Shown here: in pieces, positions 24,938 through 32,677 of the stretch | Numbering within the stretch: the stretch's first letter is position 1 | Layout: the number at the start of each line of letters is the position of its first letter | Assembly: GCF_018403685.1 (NCBI RefSeq) | Contig: NZ_BOVK01000038.1 | Location: 1-64,000 of the forward strand | Direction: 5' to 3' | Source of the DNA: Xylanibacillus composti | Lineage (GTDB): Bacteria > Bacillota > Bacilli > Paenibacillales > K13 | DNA length: 64,000 bases | Translations under genes and position numbers: made by a program | The notes under the pieces: model-generated | Database searches by the model: none | What the model saw: only the letters and a program-made list of their open reading frames with translations | What the model was told of the DNA's origin: nothing

Positions 24938-26125
24938 CTAAATGGAGATAGCATTATCATAAACACTGCTTGGAATGTTAATGATTCGTCCGTTTAATTC
25001 TTCCGCAACAGACAAGTCCATCTTTGGAGCCTGGGCATACATAGGTAGAGTATGAAGAGGATTCCAAGATGGACGTGTCATCACGCCACGTGCATTCGAC
25101 AGATTCAGAAGCTCATCGCGTTGATCCGCATATTCAGGATGCAATAAAACAACATTGAGCCAATAATTTGAGCGAGCATATGGGGCTTCTTCGAAAAATT
25201 CCACACCTTGTATATCCTTGAACACAAGCTTATATTGATCGGCTAGACTCCTTTTTGCTTGAATAAAACGCGGCAGCTGCTCTAATTGGGCACAACCTAG
25301 AGCAGCGTTTATATTTGGCATTCGATAATTGTAGCCAATCTCATCGTGGTAATATTCCCACTTGTGGGGAACTTTCGCTGTCGTCGTCAAGTGCCGGGCA
25401 TATTCGGCTAATTTGGCATTGTGGGTCAGGATAGCACCCCCGCCTCCAGTAGTTATGATTTTGTTGCCGTTGAAACTAAATGCGGACATGAGGCCTTGAT
25501 GTCCCGTATGAACCCCCTTGTAATAGGAGCCTAGGGATTCGGCAGCGTCCTCAATCATAGTTAAATGGTAATGATCGCATACTTCCTTTAAGGCATCGAG
25601 ATCGACTGGATGACCGAACGTATGCATCGGTATGACCGCTTTGATTCTCCGGCCGGTACGTTTGTTGAAGATCATAGACCCACGTACATCGCTTATTTCC
25701 TTCAAATAATCCATTAGCTTAACAGCATCAATGCCTAATGTTCTCCTATCGCTATCCACAAAATGTGGAATAGCTCCAACATAGGAGACGGCATTTGCCG
25801 TAGCAACGAAGCTTAAAGTAGGCATGAGCACTTCATCATTTGTGCTTACACCAGAAAGTTTTAGACATATATGCAATGCCGCTGTGCCATTCACGACAGC
25901 GACGGCATGGGGAATCCCCGTAAATTCAGCTAGCATCTGTTCAAATCGGTTGACATAGCTGCCAGTTGATGAAACCCAGTTGGTATCGATACATTCCTTT
26001 ACATAAGCCCATTCATTGCCATGAAATCTAGGTTCGTGAAGTGCTATATGTTGAAGTTCCTCAGCAGGAATGACGGATCGGACAGCTAATGTAAGCTTCT
26101 CAGCAATGGACAAGTGAGCATTCAA
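24938..26125 (-). CDS. legC: PLP-dependent sugar aminotransferase, LegC-like
   Basis: This DegT/DnrJ/EryC1 aminotransferase should add the C4 amine to the LegB product. The 395-residue protein has the family start (FHGNEWAYVKECIDTNWVSS, GSYVNRFEQMLAEF), VVNGTAALHICLKL, the PLP aspartate in IEDAAESLGS (D193) and the Schiff-base lysine K222 in FNGNKIITTGGGG. LegC proteins of this size and opening are typical of legionaminic clusters. TTG start at 26125 (complement) lies nine bases after AGGGGG. It is the only pathway gene on the minus strand, and it has its own sigma-D-type promoter. Confidence 0.87.
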   Translation of the reverse strand: MNAHLSIAEKLTLAVRSVIPAEELQHIALHEPRFHGNEWAYVKECIDTNWVSSTGSYVNRFEQMLAEFTGIPHAVAVVNGTAALHICLKLSGVSTNDEVLMPTLSFVATANAVSYVGAIPHFVDSDRRTLGIDAVKLMDYLKEISDVRGSMIFNKRTGRRIKAVIPMHTFGHPVDLDALKEVCDHYHLTMIEDAAESLGSYYKGVHTGHQGLMSAFSFNGNKIITTGGGGAILTHNAKLAEYARHLTTTAKVPHKWEYYHDEIGYNYRMPNINAALGCAQLEQLPRFIQAKRSLADQYKLVFKDIQGVEFFEEAPYARSNYWLNVVLLHPEYADQRDELLNLSNARGVMTRPSWNPLHTLPMYAQAPKMDLSVAEELNGRIINIPSSVYDNAISI

Positions 26126-26160
26126 GTATAGTTTCCCCCTAATTTAGCTTGTACTAAGTT

Positions 26161-26187
26161 ATATCGGAATTAGTTGTTTTCATATTA
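26161..26187 (-). promoter_or_regulatory. Sigma-D-type promoter of legC
   Basis: On the minus strand TAAT (26187-26184), a 15-base spacer and TCCGATAT (26168-26161) match TAAA-N15-GCCGATAT at 10 of 12 positions. The expected start is near 26153, leaving a leader of roughly 28 bases with AGGGGG before the TTG start. Confidence 0.72.
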
Positions 26188-26234
26188 AGTAGTAGTATCC
26201 CAATGAACAACTGTGAATATCTTTTTCGCAAATC

Positions 26235-26264
26235 TGTGGATAATGTGGACAACTTTGTGCATAA
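26235..26264 (-). promoter_or_regulatory. Cluster of three DnaA-box-like 9-mers
   Basis: Read on the minus strand, TTATCCACA (26243-26235), TTGTCCACA (26252-26244) and TTATGCACA (26264-26256) lie in tandem. The first is the perfect DnaA box, the third fits TTWTNCACA, and the second has one mismatch. A fourth degenerate copy (TGTGAATAT on the plus strand) lies near 26212-26220. Confidence 0.65.
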
Positions 26265-26440
26265 CTAATGAAAACAAGCTTTCATCATGTTAAGAACTTG
26301 TAAATAACTCAGGGATAACTTTAGTTTGCCGGAAGACGGGAAGTTGCGCTCTGTAAGACAGGCCCCGCGCTCAATGATTTGTCCACTTCCAAAGGATCGT
26401 CTATTCCGCATTACGACAGGCTTTTCGTATGCGTTTTCGA

Positions 26441-26469
26441 TTGACAACCGAGATAGCGAGTGTTATATT
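26441..26469 (+). promoter_or_regulatory. Sigma-A promoter of the cold-shock gene
   Basis: TTGACA (26441-26446), a 17-base spacer and TATATT (26464-26469) with an extended TGT just before it. The leader of about 46 bases is short for a csp gene. Confidence 0.8.
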
Positions 26470-26522
26470 CAGGATGTGAGTGTAACCTCACAGCTACTTG
26501 AATACGAAGGGAATGTTTTTGC

Positions 26523-26720
26523 ATGCAAGGTAAAGTTAAATGGTTTAACGCAGAGAAAGGCTATGGCTTTATTGAGACAGAAGAAGGCGGCGACGTTTTC
26601 GTTCATTTCTCCGCCATCCAATCCGAAGGCTTCAAAACCCTTGACGAAGGTCAAGCTGTAGAATTCGACATCGTCGAAGGCGCACGCGGACCTCAAGCAG
26701 CTAACGTAGTTAAATTATAA
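26523..26720 (+). CDS. cspA: Cold-shock domain protein (CspA family)
   Basis: A 65-residue single-domain RNA/DNA-binding protein. Both nucleic-acid-binding motifs are present, RNP1 KGYGFIE (12-18) and RNP2 VFVHFSAI (25-32), and the start [13 protein letters not shown] is canonical. The product should act as an RNA chaperone. It is a single gene with its own promoter and a GC-rich hairpin downstream. The number suffix (A-D) cannot be assigned from sequence alone. Confidence 0.96.
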   Translation: MQGKVKWFNAEKGYGFIETEEGGDVFVHFSAIQSEGFKTLDEGQAVEFDIVEGARGPQAANVVKL

Positions 26721-26777
26721 TCTCTCCGCGGGTGTGATGCCCGCCTCCTATAGAGGATTATAGATCGATTAGCAGCC

Positions 26778-26815
26778 GACCCGCCCCGGGGGAATTTCCC
26801 CTGGGGCGGGTCATT
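26778..26815 (+). terminator. Terminator after the cold-shock gene
   Basis: GACCCGCCCC (26778-26787) pairs perfectly with GGGGCGGGTC (26803-26812). An inner GGGG/CCCC extends it across AATTT. The following T tract is short (ATTT), so it may work as a bidirectional or partial terminator. Confidence 0.7.
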
Positions 26816-26880
26816 TGCATGCATTGGAAGGTCTTGTAGAACAGATAGGTGAACATTCCTCGAATCTTTGTAAATGTTTT

Positions 26881-26909
26881 TTGAAGGCGCCTGCTGGGTA
26901 TGGTACAAT
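26881..26909 (+). promoter_or_regulatory. Promoter of hpf
   Basis: TTGAAG (26881-26886), a 17-base spacer and TACAAT (26904-26909) with an extended TGG upstream of the -10. This is a sigma-A pattern; no clear sigma-B or sigma-H site was seen. Confidence 0.65.
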
Positions 26910-26938
26910 AGAGACAAGCAAAAGGAGGAGGAGTTCTC

Positions 26939-27499
26939 ATGAGAATGAATATTCGCGGTCAGAATCTTGAAGTCACCCAAGCGCTGAAAGATTACGTGGA
27001 AAAGAAACTCAGCAAGCTCGAACGCTACTTTGATACTCCCCCTACTTCTGAAGCCCAAGTCACCTTAAGCGTCAACAAGGACATTCACAATGTGGAGGTA
27101 ACGATTCCAATGCCGTCCCTGCTGCTTCGCGCAGAGGAGCGCAATTCGGATATGTACTCGTCCATTGACTTGGTGCTCGATAAGCTGGAGCGGCAAATTC
27201 GCAAGCACAAGACGAAGGTGAACCGCAAGTTCCGCCAGGAAGGCAGCCTGCGCTCGCTCTTTAAGGACAACTTTGAAACGTCCGCGCCAAGCATCCCTGT
27301 TCATGATGAGGAAGATGATATCGAGGTGGTTCGCACCAAGCGCTTTACTCTGAAGCCGATGGACGTAGAGGAAGCGATCCTTCAAATGAACATGATCGGC
27401 CACAACTTTTTTGTTTTCGCCAATATGGATTCCGATGAGGTGAATGTCGTCTATAAGCGAAGCGATGGTCGGTATGGGTTGATTGAACCAGCCAAGTAA
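26939..27499 (+). CDS. hpf: Long-form ribosome hibernation promoting factor
   Basis: The 186-residue long HPF pairs two inactive 70S ribosomes into 100S dimers. The N-terminal HPF/RaiA domain (about 1-100; MNIRGQNLEVTQALKDYVEKK, then LDKLERQIRKHKTKVNRKF) is followed by a linker and the C-terminal dimerisation domain (about 125-186; RTKRFTLKPMDVEEAILQM, HNFFVFANMDSDEVNVVYKR). This is the form typical of Bacillota (YvyD). ATG 26939 follows AAAGGAGGAGG. It precedes secA as in Bacillus. Confidence 0.96.
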   Translation: MRMNIRGQNLEVTQALKDYVEKKLSKLERYFDTPPTSEAQVTLSVNKDIHNVEVTIPMPSLLLRAEERNSDMYSSIDLVLDKLERQIRKHKTKVNRKFRQEGSLRSLFKDNFETSAPSIPVHDEEDDIEVVRTKRFTLKPMDVEEAILQMNMIGHNFFVFANMDSDEVNVVYKRSDGRYGLIEPAK

Positions 27500-27545
27500 G
27501 GAAGCAGAGCGATCTGCTCTCACATAGGATAAGCTATTCAACAGA

Positions 27546-27600
27546 ACCGTTCCTGTTCGGTGGTGCAAGCCTGCCCGCACCGTGCAGGACGGTTTTCTTT
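27546..27600 (+). terminator. Terminator after hpf
   Basis: A long hairpin: ACCGT-CCTG on the left (from 27547, with one bulged T) pairs with CAGG-ACGGT on the right, with an inner CGGTGGTGC/GCACCG stem, followed by TTTTCTTT (27593-27600). A smaller AGCAGA/TCTGCT hairpin lies near 27503-27518. Confidence 0.7.
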
Positions 27601-27633
27601 ATGAGTGGAAGCAGTTTCCGCCGGAGACTCGTC

Positions 27634-27663
27634 TTGCTACCACCCGATGAAAACTGATACAAT
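27634..27663 (+). promoter_or_regulatory. Promoter of secA
   Basis: TTGCTA (27634-27639), 18-base spacer, TACAAT (27658-27663) with an extended TGA before the -10. Confidence 0.6.
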
Positions 27664-27702
27664 GAATACCATCGACTGATGTTTCGGAAAGGGGACACCC
27701 AC

Positions 27703-30216
27703 ATGTTAGGTTTGGTAAAGAAAATCTTTGGCGATCCGAACGATCGGGAGCTGAAGCGACTGCAGCGCAAGGTCGTGGAAATCAATGCATTGGAGCCGCA
27801 AATAGAGGCTTTGTCGGACGAGCAGCTGCAGGGGAAGACAGCGGAGTTCCGCGAACGGCTAGCGAACGGCCAAACCCTGGATGATCTGCTTCCAGAGGCC
27901 TTTGCAGTAGTGCGCGAAGCTGCGCGCCGAACGCTCGGCATGCGCCATTTCGACGTTCAGTTGATTGGCGGGATGGTGCTGCATGAGGGACGCATTGCCG
28001 AGATGAAGACGGGGGAAGGGAAGACACTGGTCGCTACGCTGCCAGTGTATTTGAACGCGCTGGAAGGCAAGGGTGTGCACGTCATTACGGTCAACGACTA
28101 TTTGGCGACTGTGCAAAGCCAGCAGATGGCCAACATCTACAACTTCCTTGGCATGACAGTAGGCGTGAACCAGAACAGCCTGTCGCATGACCAGAAGCAG
28201 GAAGCCTACAACTGTGACATCACATATGGCACGAACAATGAGTTCGGCTTTGATTATTTGCGCGACAACATGGTGCTGTACAAGGAGCAGATGGTACAGC
28301 GTCCGCTTCACTATGCCATTATCGATGAGGTCGATTCCATCCTGATCGACGAGGCGCGGACACCGCTGATTATTTCTGGACAAGCTGCCAAGTCCACGGA
28401 TCTGTACTATGCGGCTGATCGGTTTGTCAAAACCTTGAATCCGGAAGAAGACTACACCGTGGATATCAAGGTCAAGAGTGTGCAGCTTAGCGAGCCAGCG
28501 GTGGAAAAAGCGGAGAGAGCGTTCGGCATCGAGAACTTGTTCGATCATGCTCACGTTACCTTGAACCACCACATTACGCAAGCGCTGAAGGCGCATGTCA
28601 TCATGAAGCGGGACGTAGATTATGTGGTTCAGGACGGCGAAGTGGTCATCGTTGACGAATTCACCGGCCGCTTGATGACCGGGCGTCGCTACAGCGACGG
28701 TCTGCACCAGGCGATTGAAGCGAAGGAAGGCCTTAAGGTACAGAACGAGAGCATGACGCTGGCGACAATCACCTTCCAGAACTACTTCCGGATGTATAAG
28801 AAGCTGTCGGGCATGACAGGAACAGCGAAGACGGAAGAAGAGGAATTCGGAAAGATTTACGGGTTGGACGTAGTGGTCATTCCGACGAACAAGCCGATGA
28901 TCCGCAACGACATGCCGGATGTTGTCTACAAGACCGAGCAGAGCAAATACAAGATGGTGGCCGAGGAGATTGAACGCCGCCACCGGAACAATCAGCCGGT
29001 GCTGGTCGGCACGGTATCGATTGAAAATTCGGAGCGGCTATCCAATCTGCTGAAGAAAAAAGGCGTCCCGCATAAGGTGCTGAATGCCAAGTATCATGCA
29101 GAGGAAGCGGAAATTGTAGCCAAGGCCGGGCAAGCCGGCGCGGTGACGATTGCCACCAACATGGCTGGACGCGGTACAGATATTGTTCTTGGTTCAGGCG
29201 TGGCGGATCTTGGCGGGCTTCACATTATCGGGACGGAGCGCCATGAGAGCCGCCGGATTGACAATCAGCTGCGCGGCCGCGCCGGCCGTCAGGGAGATCC
29301 CGGCTCCTCCCAGTTCTATCTGTCGCTGGAGGACGAGCTGATGCGCCGCTTTGGCGCCGAGAACATTATGAGCATGATGAACCGACTCGGTTTTGAGGAA
29401 GACCAGCCGATCGAGAGCAAGCTGATCACCAAGGCGGTGGAATCCGCACAGAAACGGGTGGAAGGCAGCAACTTCGATGTGCGGAAGGTCGTTCTGCAGT
29501 ACGATGATGTCATGAATCAGCAGCGGAACATCATTTACAAGCAGCGTCAGGAAGTGCTGGATGCCGACGCCGCTGAGATGAAACAGATCACTTGGAATAT
29601 GATTGAGCCGGTAATTGGGCGTATTGTAGAAGCTCATTGTCCCGACGATCAGGTGCCTGAGGAATGGGACATCGCTGCAGTCGTTGACTATGCCAATGCA
29701 ACCTTCCTGCAGGAAGGCATGCTGGCGGAGAACGATTTGAAGGGCAAGGAAAAGGAAGAAATCATCGAGAAGCTCCGCGGCATGGTCAAAGAACTGTTCG
29801 ATCAGCGTGAGCAAGAGCTCGGCGAAGAGACGATGCGCGAATTCGGGAAGGTCGTCATTCTCCGCGCGGTGGATTCCAAGTGGATGGATCACATCGATGC
29901 GATGGACCAGCTTCGTCAGGGGATTCACTTGCGGGCTTACGGCGGCACGGATCCGCTGAGGGAATATCAGTTTGAAGGATTTGAGATGTTCCAGCAAATG
30001 ATCGAGAGCATTCAGGAAGATGTCGCCAAGTATACGATGAAGGCGCACGTAGAGACGAACCTGAAGCGTGAGGCGGTTGCCGAAGGACAAGCGGTCGATC
30101 CGAACGCAGAAGTGACGAAGAAGCCTGTCCGCCGCGCGGAAAAGGTTGGGCGCAATGATCCATGTCCATGCGGCAGCGGCAAGAAATACAAGCAATGCCA
30201 CGGGCAACAGGCATAG
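27703..30216 (+). CDS. secA: Preprotein translocase ATPase SecA
   Basis: SecA drives proteins through SecYEG. The 837-residue protein has Walker A TGEGKT (103-108), the DEAD motif [14 protein letters not shown] (about 205-218), the preprotein cross-linking domain, helicase motif GRGTDI (about 488-493), and the C-terminal zinc-binding tail [20 protein letters not shown] 27703 is chosen because GGAAAGGGG lies 7-15 bases upstream and the family begins [11 protein letters not shown]; an in-frame start at 27679 would add eight residues. A weak dyad follows and then prfB. Confidence 0.98.
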   Translation: MLGLVKKIFGDPNDRELKRLQRKVVEINALEPQIEALSDEQLQGKTAEFRERLANGQTLDDLLPEAFAVVREAARRTLGMRHFDVQLIGGMVLHEGRIAEMKTGEGKTLVATLPVYLNALEGKGVHVITVNDYLATVQSQQMANIYNFLGMTVGVNQNSLSHDQKQEAYNCDITYGTNNEFGFDYLRDNMVLYKEQMVQRPLHYAIIDEVDSILIDEARTPLIISGQAAKSTDLYYAADRFVKTLNPEEDYTVDIKVKSVQLSEPAVEKAERAFGIENLFDHAHVTLNHHITQALKAHVIMKRDVDYVVQDGEVVIVDEFTGRLMTGRRYSDGLHQAIEAKEGLKVQNESMTLATITFQNYFRMYKKLSGMTGTAKTEEEEFGKIYGLDVVVIPTNKPMIRNDMPDVVYKTEQSKYKMVAEEIERRHRNNQPVLVGTVSIENSERLSNLLKKKGVPHKVLNAKYHAEEAEIVAKAGQAGAVTIATNMAGRGTDIVLGSGVADLGGLHIIGTERHESRRIDNQLRGRAGRQGDPGSSQFYLSLEDELMRRFGAENIMSMMNRLGFEEDQPIESKLITKAVESAQKRVEGSNFDVRKVVLQYDDVMNQQRNIIYKQRQEVLDADAAEMKQITWNMIEPVIGRIVEAHCPDDQVPEEWDIAAVVDYANATFLQEGMLAENDLKGKEKEEIIEKLRGMVKELFDQREQELGEETMREFGKVVILRAVDSKWMDHIDAMDQLRQGIHLRAYGGTDPLREYQFEGFEMFQQMIESIQEDVAKYTMKAHVETNLKREAVAEGQAVDPNAEVTKKPVRRAEKVGRNDPCPCGSGKKYKQCHGQQA

Positions 30217-30227
30217 AGTAATAAAGC

Positions 30228-30307
30228 GGCTGAACGAAGGAGAGGCGGGCGTGTGAACGGTTGGTTGCATACTGGCCTGTTTCCCGCTTCGTTCCAGCTG
30301 TTCAGCC
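30228..30307 (+). terminator. Long dyad between secA and prfB (possible terminator)
   Basis: GGCTGAAC (30228-30235) and GTTCAGCC (30300-30307) are perfect inverted copies with further internal pairing (GAACGAAG/CTTCGTTC, GCGGG/CCCGC). There is no T tract, so it may be an RNA processing or attenuation structure rather than a strong terminator. Confidence 0.4.
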
Positions 30308-30335
30308 ATTGATTATTTCGAGAGGTGAAGCAATC

Positions 30336-31437
30336 ATGATCGACGCAGAGATTCGCCACGCGGCCAAAGAAGCGGCTGCACGTATTCTTACCCTTAGGGG
30401 GTCTCTTTGACTTAGAATACAAGCTGGAGCAGATTGAGAACTATGAAGTGAAGATGAGCGAGCCGGATTTCTGGGATGACAACGAACGCGCACAGAAGCT
30501 GATCGCCGAAAGCAATGCGCTCAAATCGGTCGTAGACCAGTATGAGAAGCTGGCGCAGCAGCAGGAGGATCTCGCTGCCATGATCGAGCTCGTCGAGGAA
30601 GAGAATGACGAATCGCTGGAGGCGGAAATTCGTGAAGCTGCGGATGAGCTTATGGCCGGACTCAAGGCATTTGAGCTGCAGCTGATGCTCAACGGTCCGT
30701 ACGACAAGAACAATGCGATTTTGGAGCTGCACCCGGGAGCGGGCGGCACCGAGTCGCAGGACTGGGCGGAAATGCTTCTGCGCATGTACCGCCGCTGGGC
30801 CGAGCAGCATGAGTACAAGGTCGAGGTCCTGGACTATCTGCCCGGCGACGAAGCCGGCGTGAAGAGCGTGACGCTGCTCATACGCGGGCACAACGCATAC
30901 GGCTACCTGAAGGCGGAGAAGGGCGTCCACCGCTTGGTGAGAATTTCCCCATTCGATGCTTCCGGCAGGCGCCATACCTCTTTTGTCTCCTGCGATGTCA
31001 TGCCGGAAATCGACGATGACAACTCAGAGATAGAAGTGCGCCCCGAGGACTTGCGGATCGATACGTACCGATCGAGCGGGGCAGGCGGCCAGCACGTCAA
31101 CAAGACGGAGTCGGCTGTCCGGATCACACACATTCCAACAGGCATCGTTACCGCCTGCCAAACCGAGCGCTCACAGATTCAGAACCGCGAGCGCGCGATG
31201 CGCATGCTGAAATCAAAGCTCTTGGAAAGACGCCTCGAGGAGCAGCAAAAGGAGATTGCGGAAATCAAGGGGGAACAGCTGGAGATCGGCTGGGGCAGCC
31301 AAATCCGTTCCTATGTCTTTCATCCGTACAGCATGGTCAAGGATCATCGGACGAACGTGGAGACGGGGAATGTGCAGGCTGTGATGGACGGCGAACTAGA
31401 TCCCTTCATCGATGCTTATTTGCGCAAAGAAATTTAA
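30336..31437 (+). CDS. prfB: Peptide chain release factor 2 (programmed +1 frameshift)
   Basis: RF2 ends translation at UGA and UAA. Translation starts at ATG 30336 (AGAGGTGA upstream), runs 24 codons to CTT TGA at 30405-30410, and continues in the +1 frame as GAC TTA GAA from 30409, giving about 366 residues. The slip site is classical: AGGGGG (30396-30401) three bases before CTTTGAC. The anticodon-like SPF is at residues 204-206 and the catalytic GGQ at 250-252, matching known RF2 numbering. A frameshift-unaware caller would lose the first 37 codons. Confidence 0.96.
30396..30411 (+). promoter_or_regulatory. prfB autoregulatory frameshift site
   Basis: The internal Shine-Dalgarno-like AGGGGG, spacer TCT, then CTT TGA C. 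When RF2 is scarce, ribosomes pause at TGA and shift +1 on CTTT. This is a well known feedback device in bacterial prfB. Confidence 0.95.
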
Positions 31438-31446
31438 TGCATGCCT

Positions 31447-31500
31447 CATCCTGTTGGGCTGCCTCTAGGCGAAGCCCAGCGGGATGTTCTTTTATTTTCT
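31447..31500 (+). terminator. prfB terminator
   Basis: CATCCTGTTGGGCT (31447-31460) pairs with AGCCCAGCGGGATG (31473-31486) over 14 bp with two G-U pairs and an inner GCC/GGC, followed by TTCTTTTATTTTCT (31487-31500). Confidence 0.85.
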
Positions 31501-31622
31501 GGCGCTGTCATGCAGGAAGACGGACGGGCAGGTATGCACGGGCAACGGGGCTGCGGAAAGAGAGCCAGCGGCGTCATGCCTGCAAGACACATACAGTTGA
31601 TGAGGACAGGAAGGGTCAGAAG

Positions 31623-32507
31623 ATGATGCGAAAAGCAAGACGGGGACAATCCAGAATCCAATCGAACAGCAGCTTGTACCGGCTGTATGAATATGGACTG
31701 CTGCTGGCCGGTGCGTTTGTCGTCGCGGCCAGCTTCAATCTGTTTCTGAATCCGAATCAGATCGTGTCCGGCGGGGTAGCAGGCATATCGACGATTGCGG
31801 AGCATGTATTCGGATTTGAACCGGCGATTGTGCAATGGGCGCTGAACATTCCGATATTTCTTGCGGGATGGTGGCTCTTGGGCGGCGGTTTTGGCTTGAA
31901 GACGGTGCTCGGTTCCATCATATTGCCATTCTTCGTGCTGCTGACAAGCAGTTGGTCACCGCCGACACCGAATTTGCTGTTGGCTGCGATTTATGGCGGC
32001 ATCGGGGTTGGCGCCGGGATAGGTCTGGTCTTCCGCGGCAGGGGCTCCACAGGCGGCTTGGATACAGCAGCGCAAATCCTGCACAAGTATACGGGGCTTA
32101 GCCTGGGCATGGCGCTGGCGATCTTCGATGGAGCGGTGATCGTAAGCGCCGGGATCATCTTTACGCCAGAGAAGGCGCTGTATGCGCTGATCGGACTGTT
32201 TGTCACCGCGAAGACAATCGATGTGATGCAGGTGGGATTTTCTACGTCGAAGGTTGCGTACATCATTTCGGACAAGGCAGAACAATTGCAGCCCGTGATT
32301 TTGCAGGATCTCGACAGGGGCCTGACTCGCTTGCACGGATATGGCGGCTATACGGGGGAGCAGAAGAACGTTCTGATGGTCGTAGTCGCGCAGCGGGAAA
32401 TTGCCAAGCTGAAAGGACTTGTCCGCTCAGTCGATCCGCATGCATTTATGATTTTGAGCGATGCGTCCGAGGTATTAGGTGAGGGCTTCAAAATCGGAAA
32501 TCCTTAA
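31623..32507 (+). CDS. YitT-family membrane protein
   Basis: A 294-residue member of the YitT family (DUF161 plus C-terminal DUF2179). Five or six hydrophobic segments are seen in about residues 20-195, including LLLAGAFVVAASFNLFLNPN, the conserved GGVAGIS region and GLVFRGRGSTGGLD. The C-terminal 80 residues are a soluble alpha/beta domain (VAYIISDKAEQLQPVILQDL, GLTRLHGYGGYTGEQKNVLM). Transport function is assumed but the substrate is unknown. ATG 31623 has AGGAAGGG (31608-31615) at seven bases. Confidence 0.88.
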   Translation: MMRKARRGQSRIQSNSSLYRLYEYGLLLAGAFVVAASFNLFLNPNQIVSGGVAGISTIAEHVFGFEPAIVQWALNIPIFLAGWWLLGGGFGLKTVLGSIILPFFVLLTSSWSPPTPNLLLAAIYGGIGVGAGIGLVFRGRGSTGGLDTAAQILHKYTGLSLGMALAIFDGAVIVSAGIIFTPEKALYALIGLFVTAKTIDVMQVGFSTSKVAYIISDKAEQLQPVILQDLDRGLTRLHGYGGYTGEQKNVLMVVVAQREIAKLKGLVRSVDPHAFMILSDASEVLGEGFKIGNP

Positions 32508-32606
32508 TGTTTTTGATTGTGCATCACTGATTTGATTGTCCTCCTCTTGCTCATTTTTACGTTCTATACTATTCTATACCTGCTGACGTAAATCCAGAAA
32601 ACACAC

Positions 32607-32636
32607 ATTGAATTTTAATGCATCAAATTGTATAAT
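32607..32636 (+). promoter_or_regulatory. Arginine operon promoter with ArgR-box-like operator
   Basis: TTGAAT (32608-32613), a 17-base spacer and TATAAT (32631-32636) form the promoter. The segment 32607-32624 has a TGAAT-N4-ATGCA core, close to the Bacillus ArgR/AhrC box, and covers the -35. Arginine-dependent repression is inferred. Confidence 0.72.
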
Positions 32637-32677
32637 CATACATAACTTATTTTGTACGGGAAAAGGGGACGGTTACG

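Larger units (their letters stand above)
26126..26522. other. Divergent legC/cspA intergenic region
   Basis: This 397-base gap has the legC promoter (26161-26187), a cluster of DnaA-box-like sites (26235-26264), an A+T-rich stretch (26265-26325) and the cold-shock gene promoter (26441-26469). A forward open frame from 26326 runs into the csp gene in another frame; it has a TTG start with no clear ribosome site and is not accepted as a gene. Confidence 0.6.

Noticed and set aside
26235-26264. Chromosomal origin oriC
   Set aside because: DnaA-box-like sites are present but dnaA, dnaN and other origin genes are absent and only three boxes are seen.
26326-26661. 111-codon forward open frame overlapping the cold-shock gene
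   Set aside because: TTG start without a ribosome site, crosses a strong promoter and overlaps cspA in another frame.
27859-30309. Long minus-strand open frames (374 and 371 codons) opposite secA
   Set aside because: secA is certain from its motifs. GC-rich codon positions commonly leave the antisense frame open; the translations are His/Arg/Leu rich and unlike real proteins.
30448-31437. prfB as a truncated or frameshifted pseudogene
   Set aside because: The break is the classical programmed site with internal Shine-Dalgarno and CTTTGAC; the downstream protein is complete.
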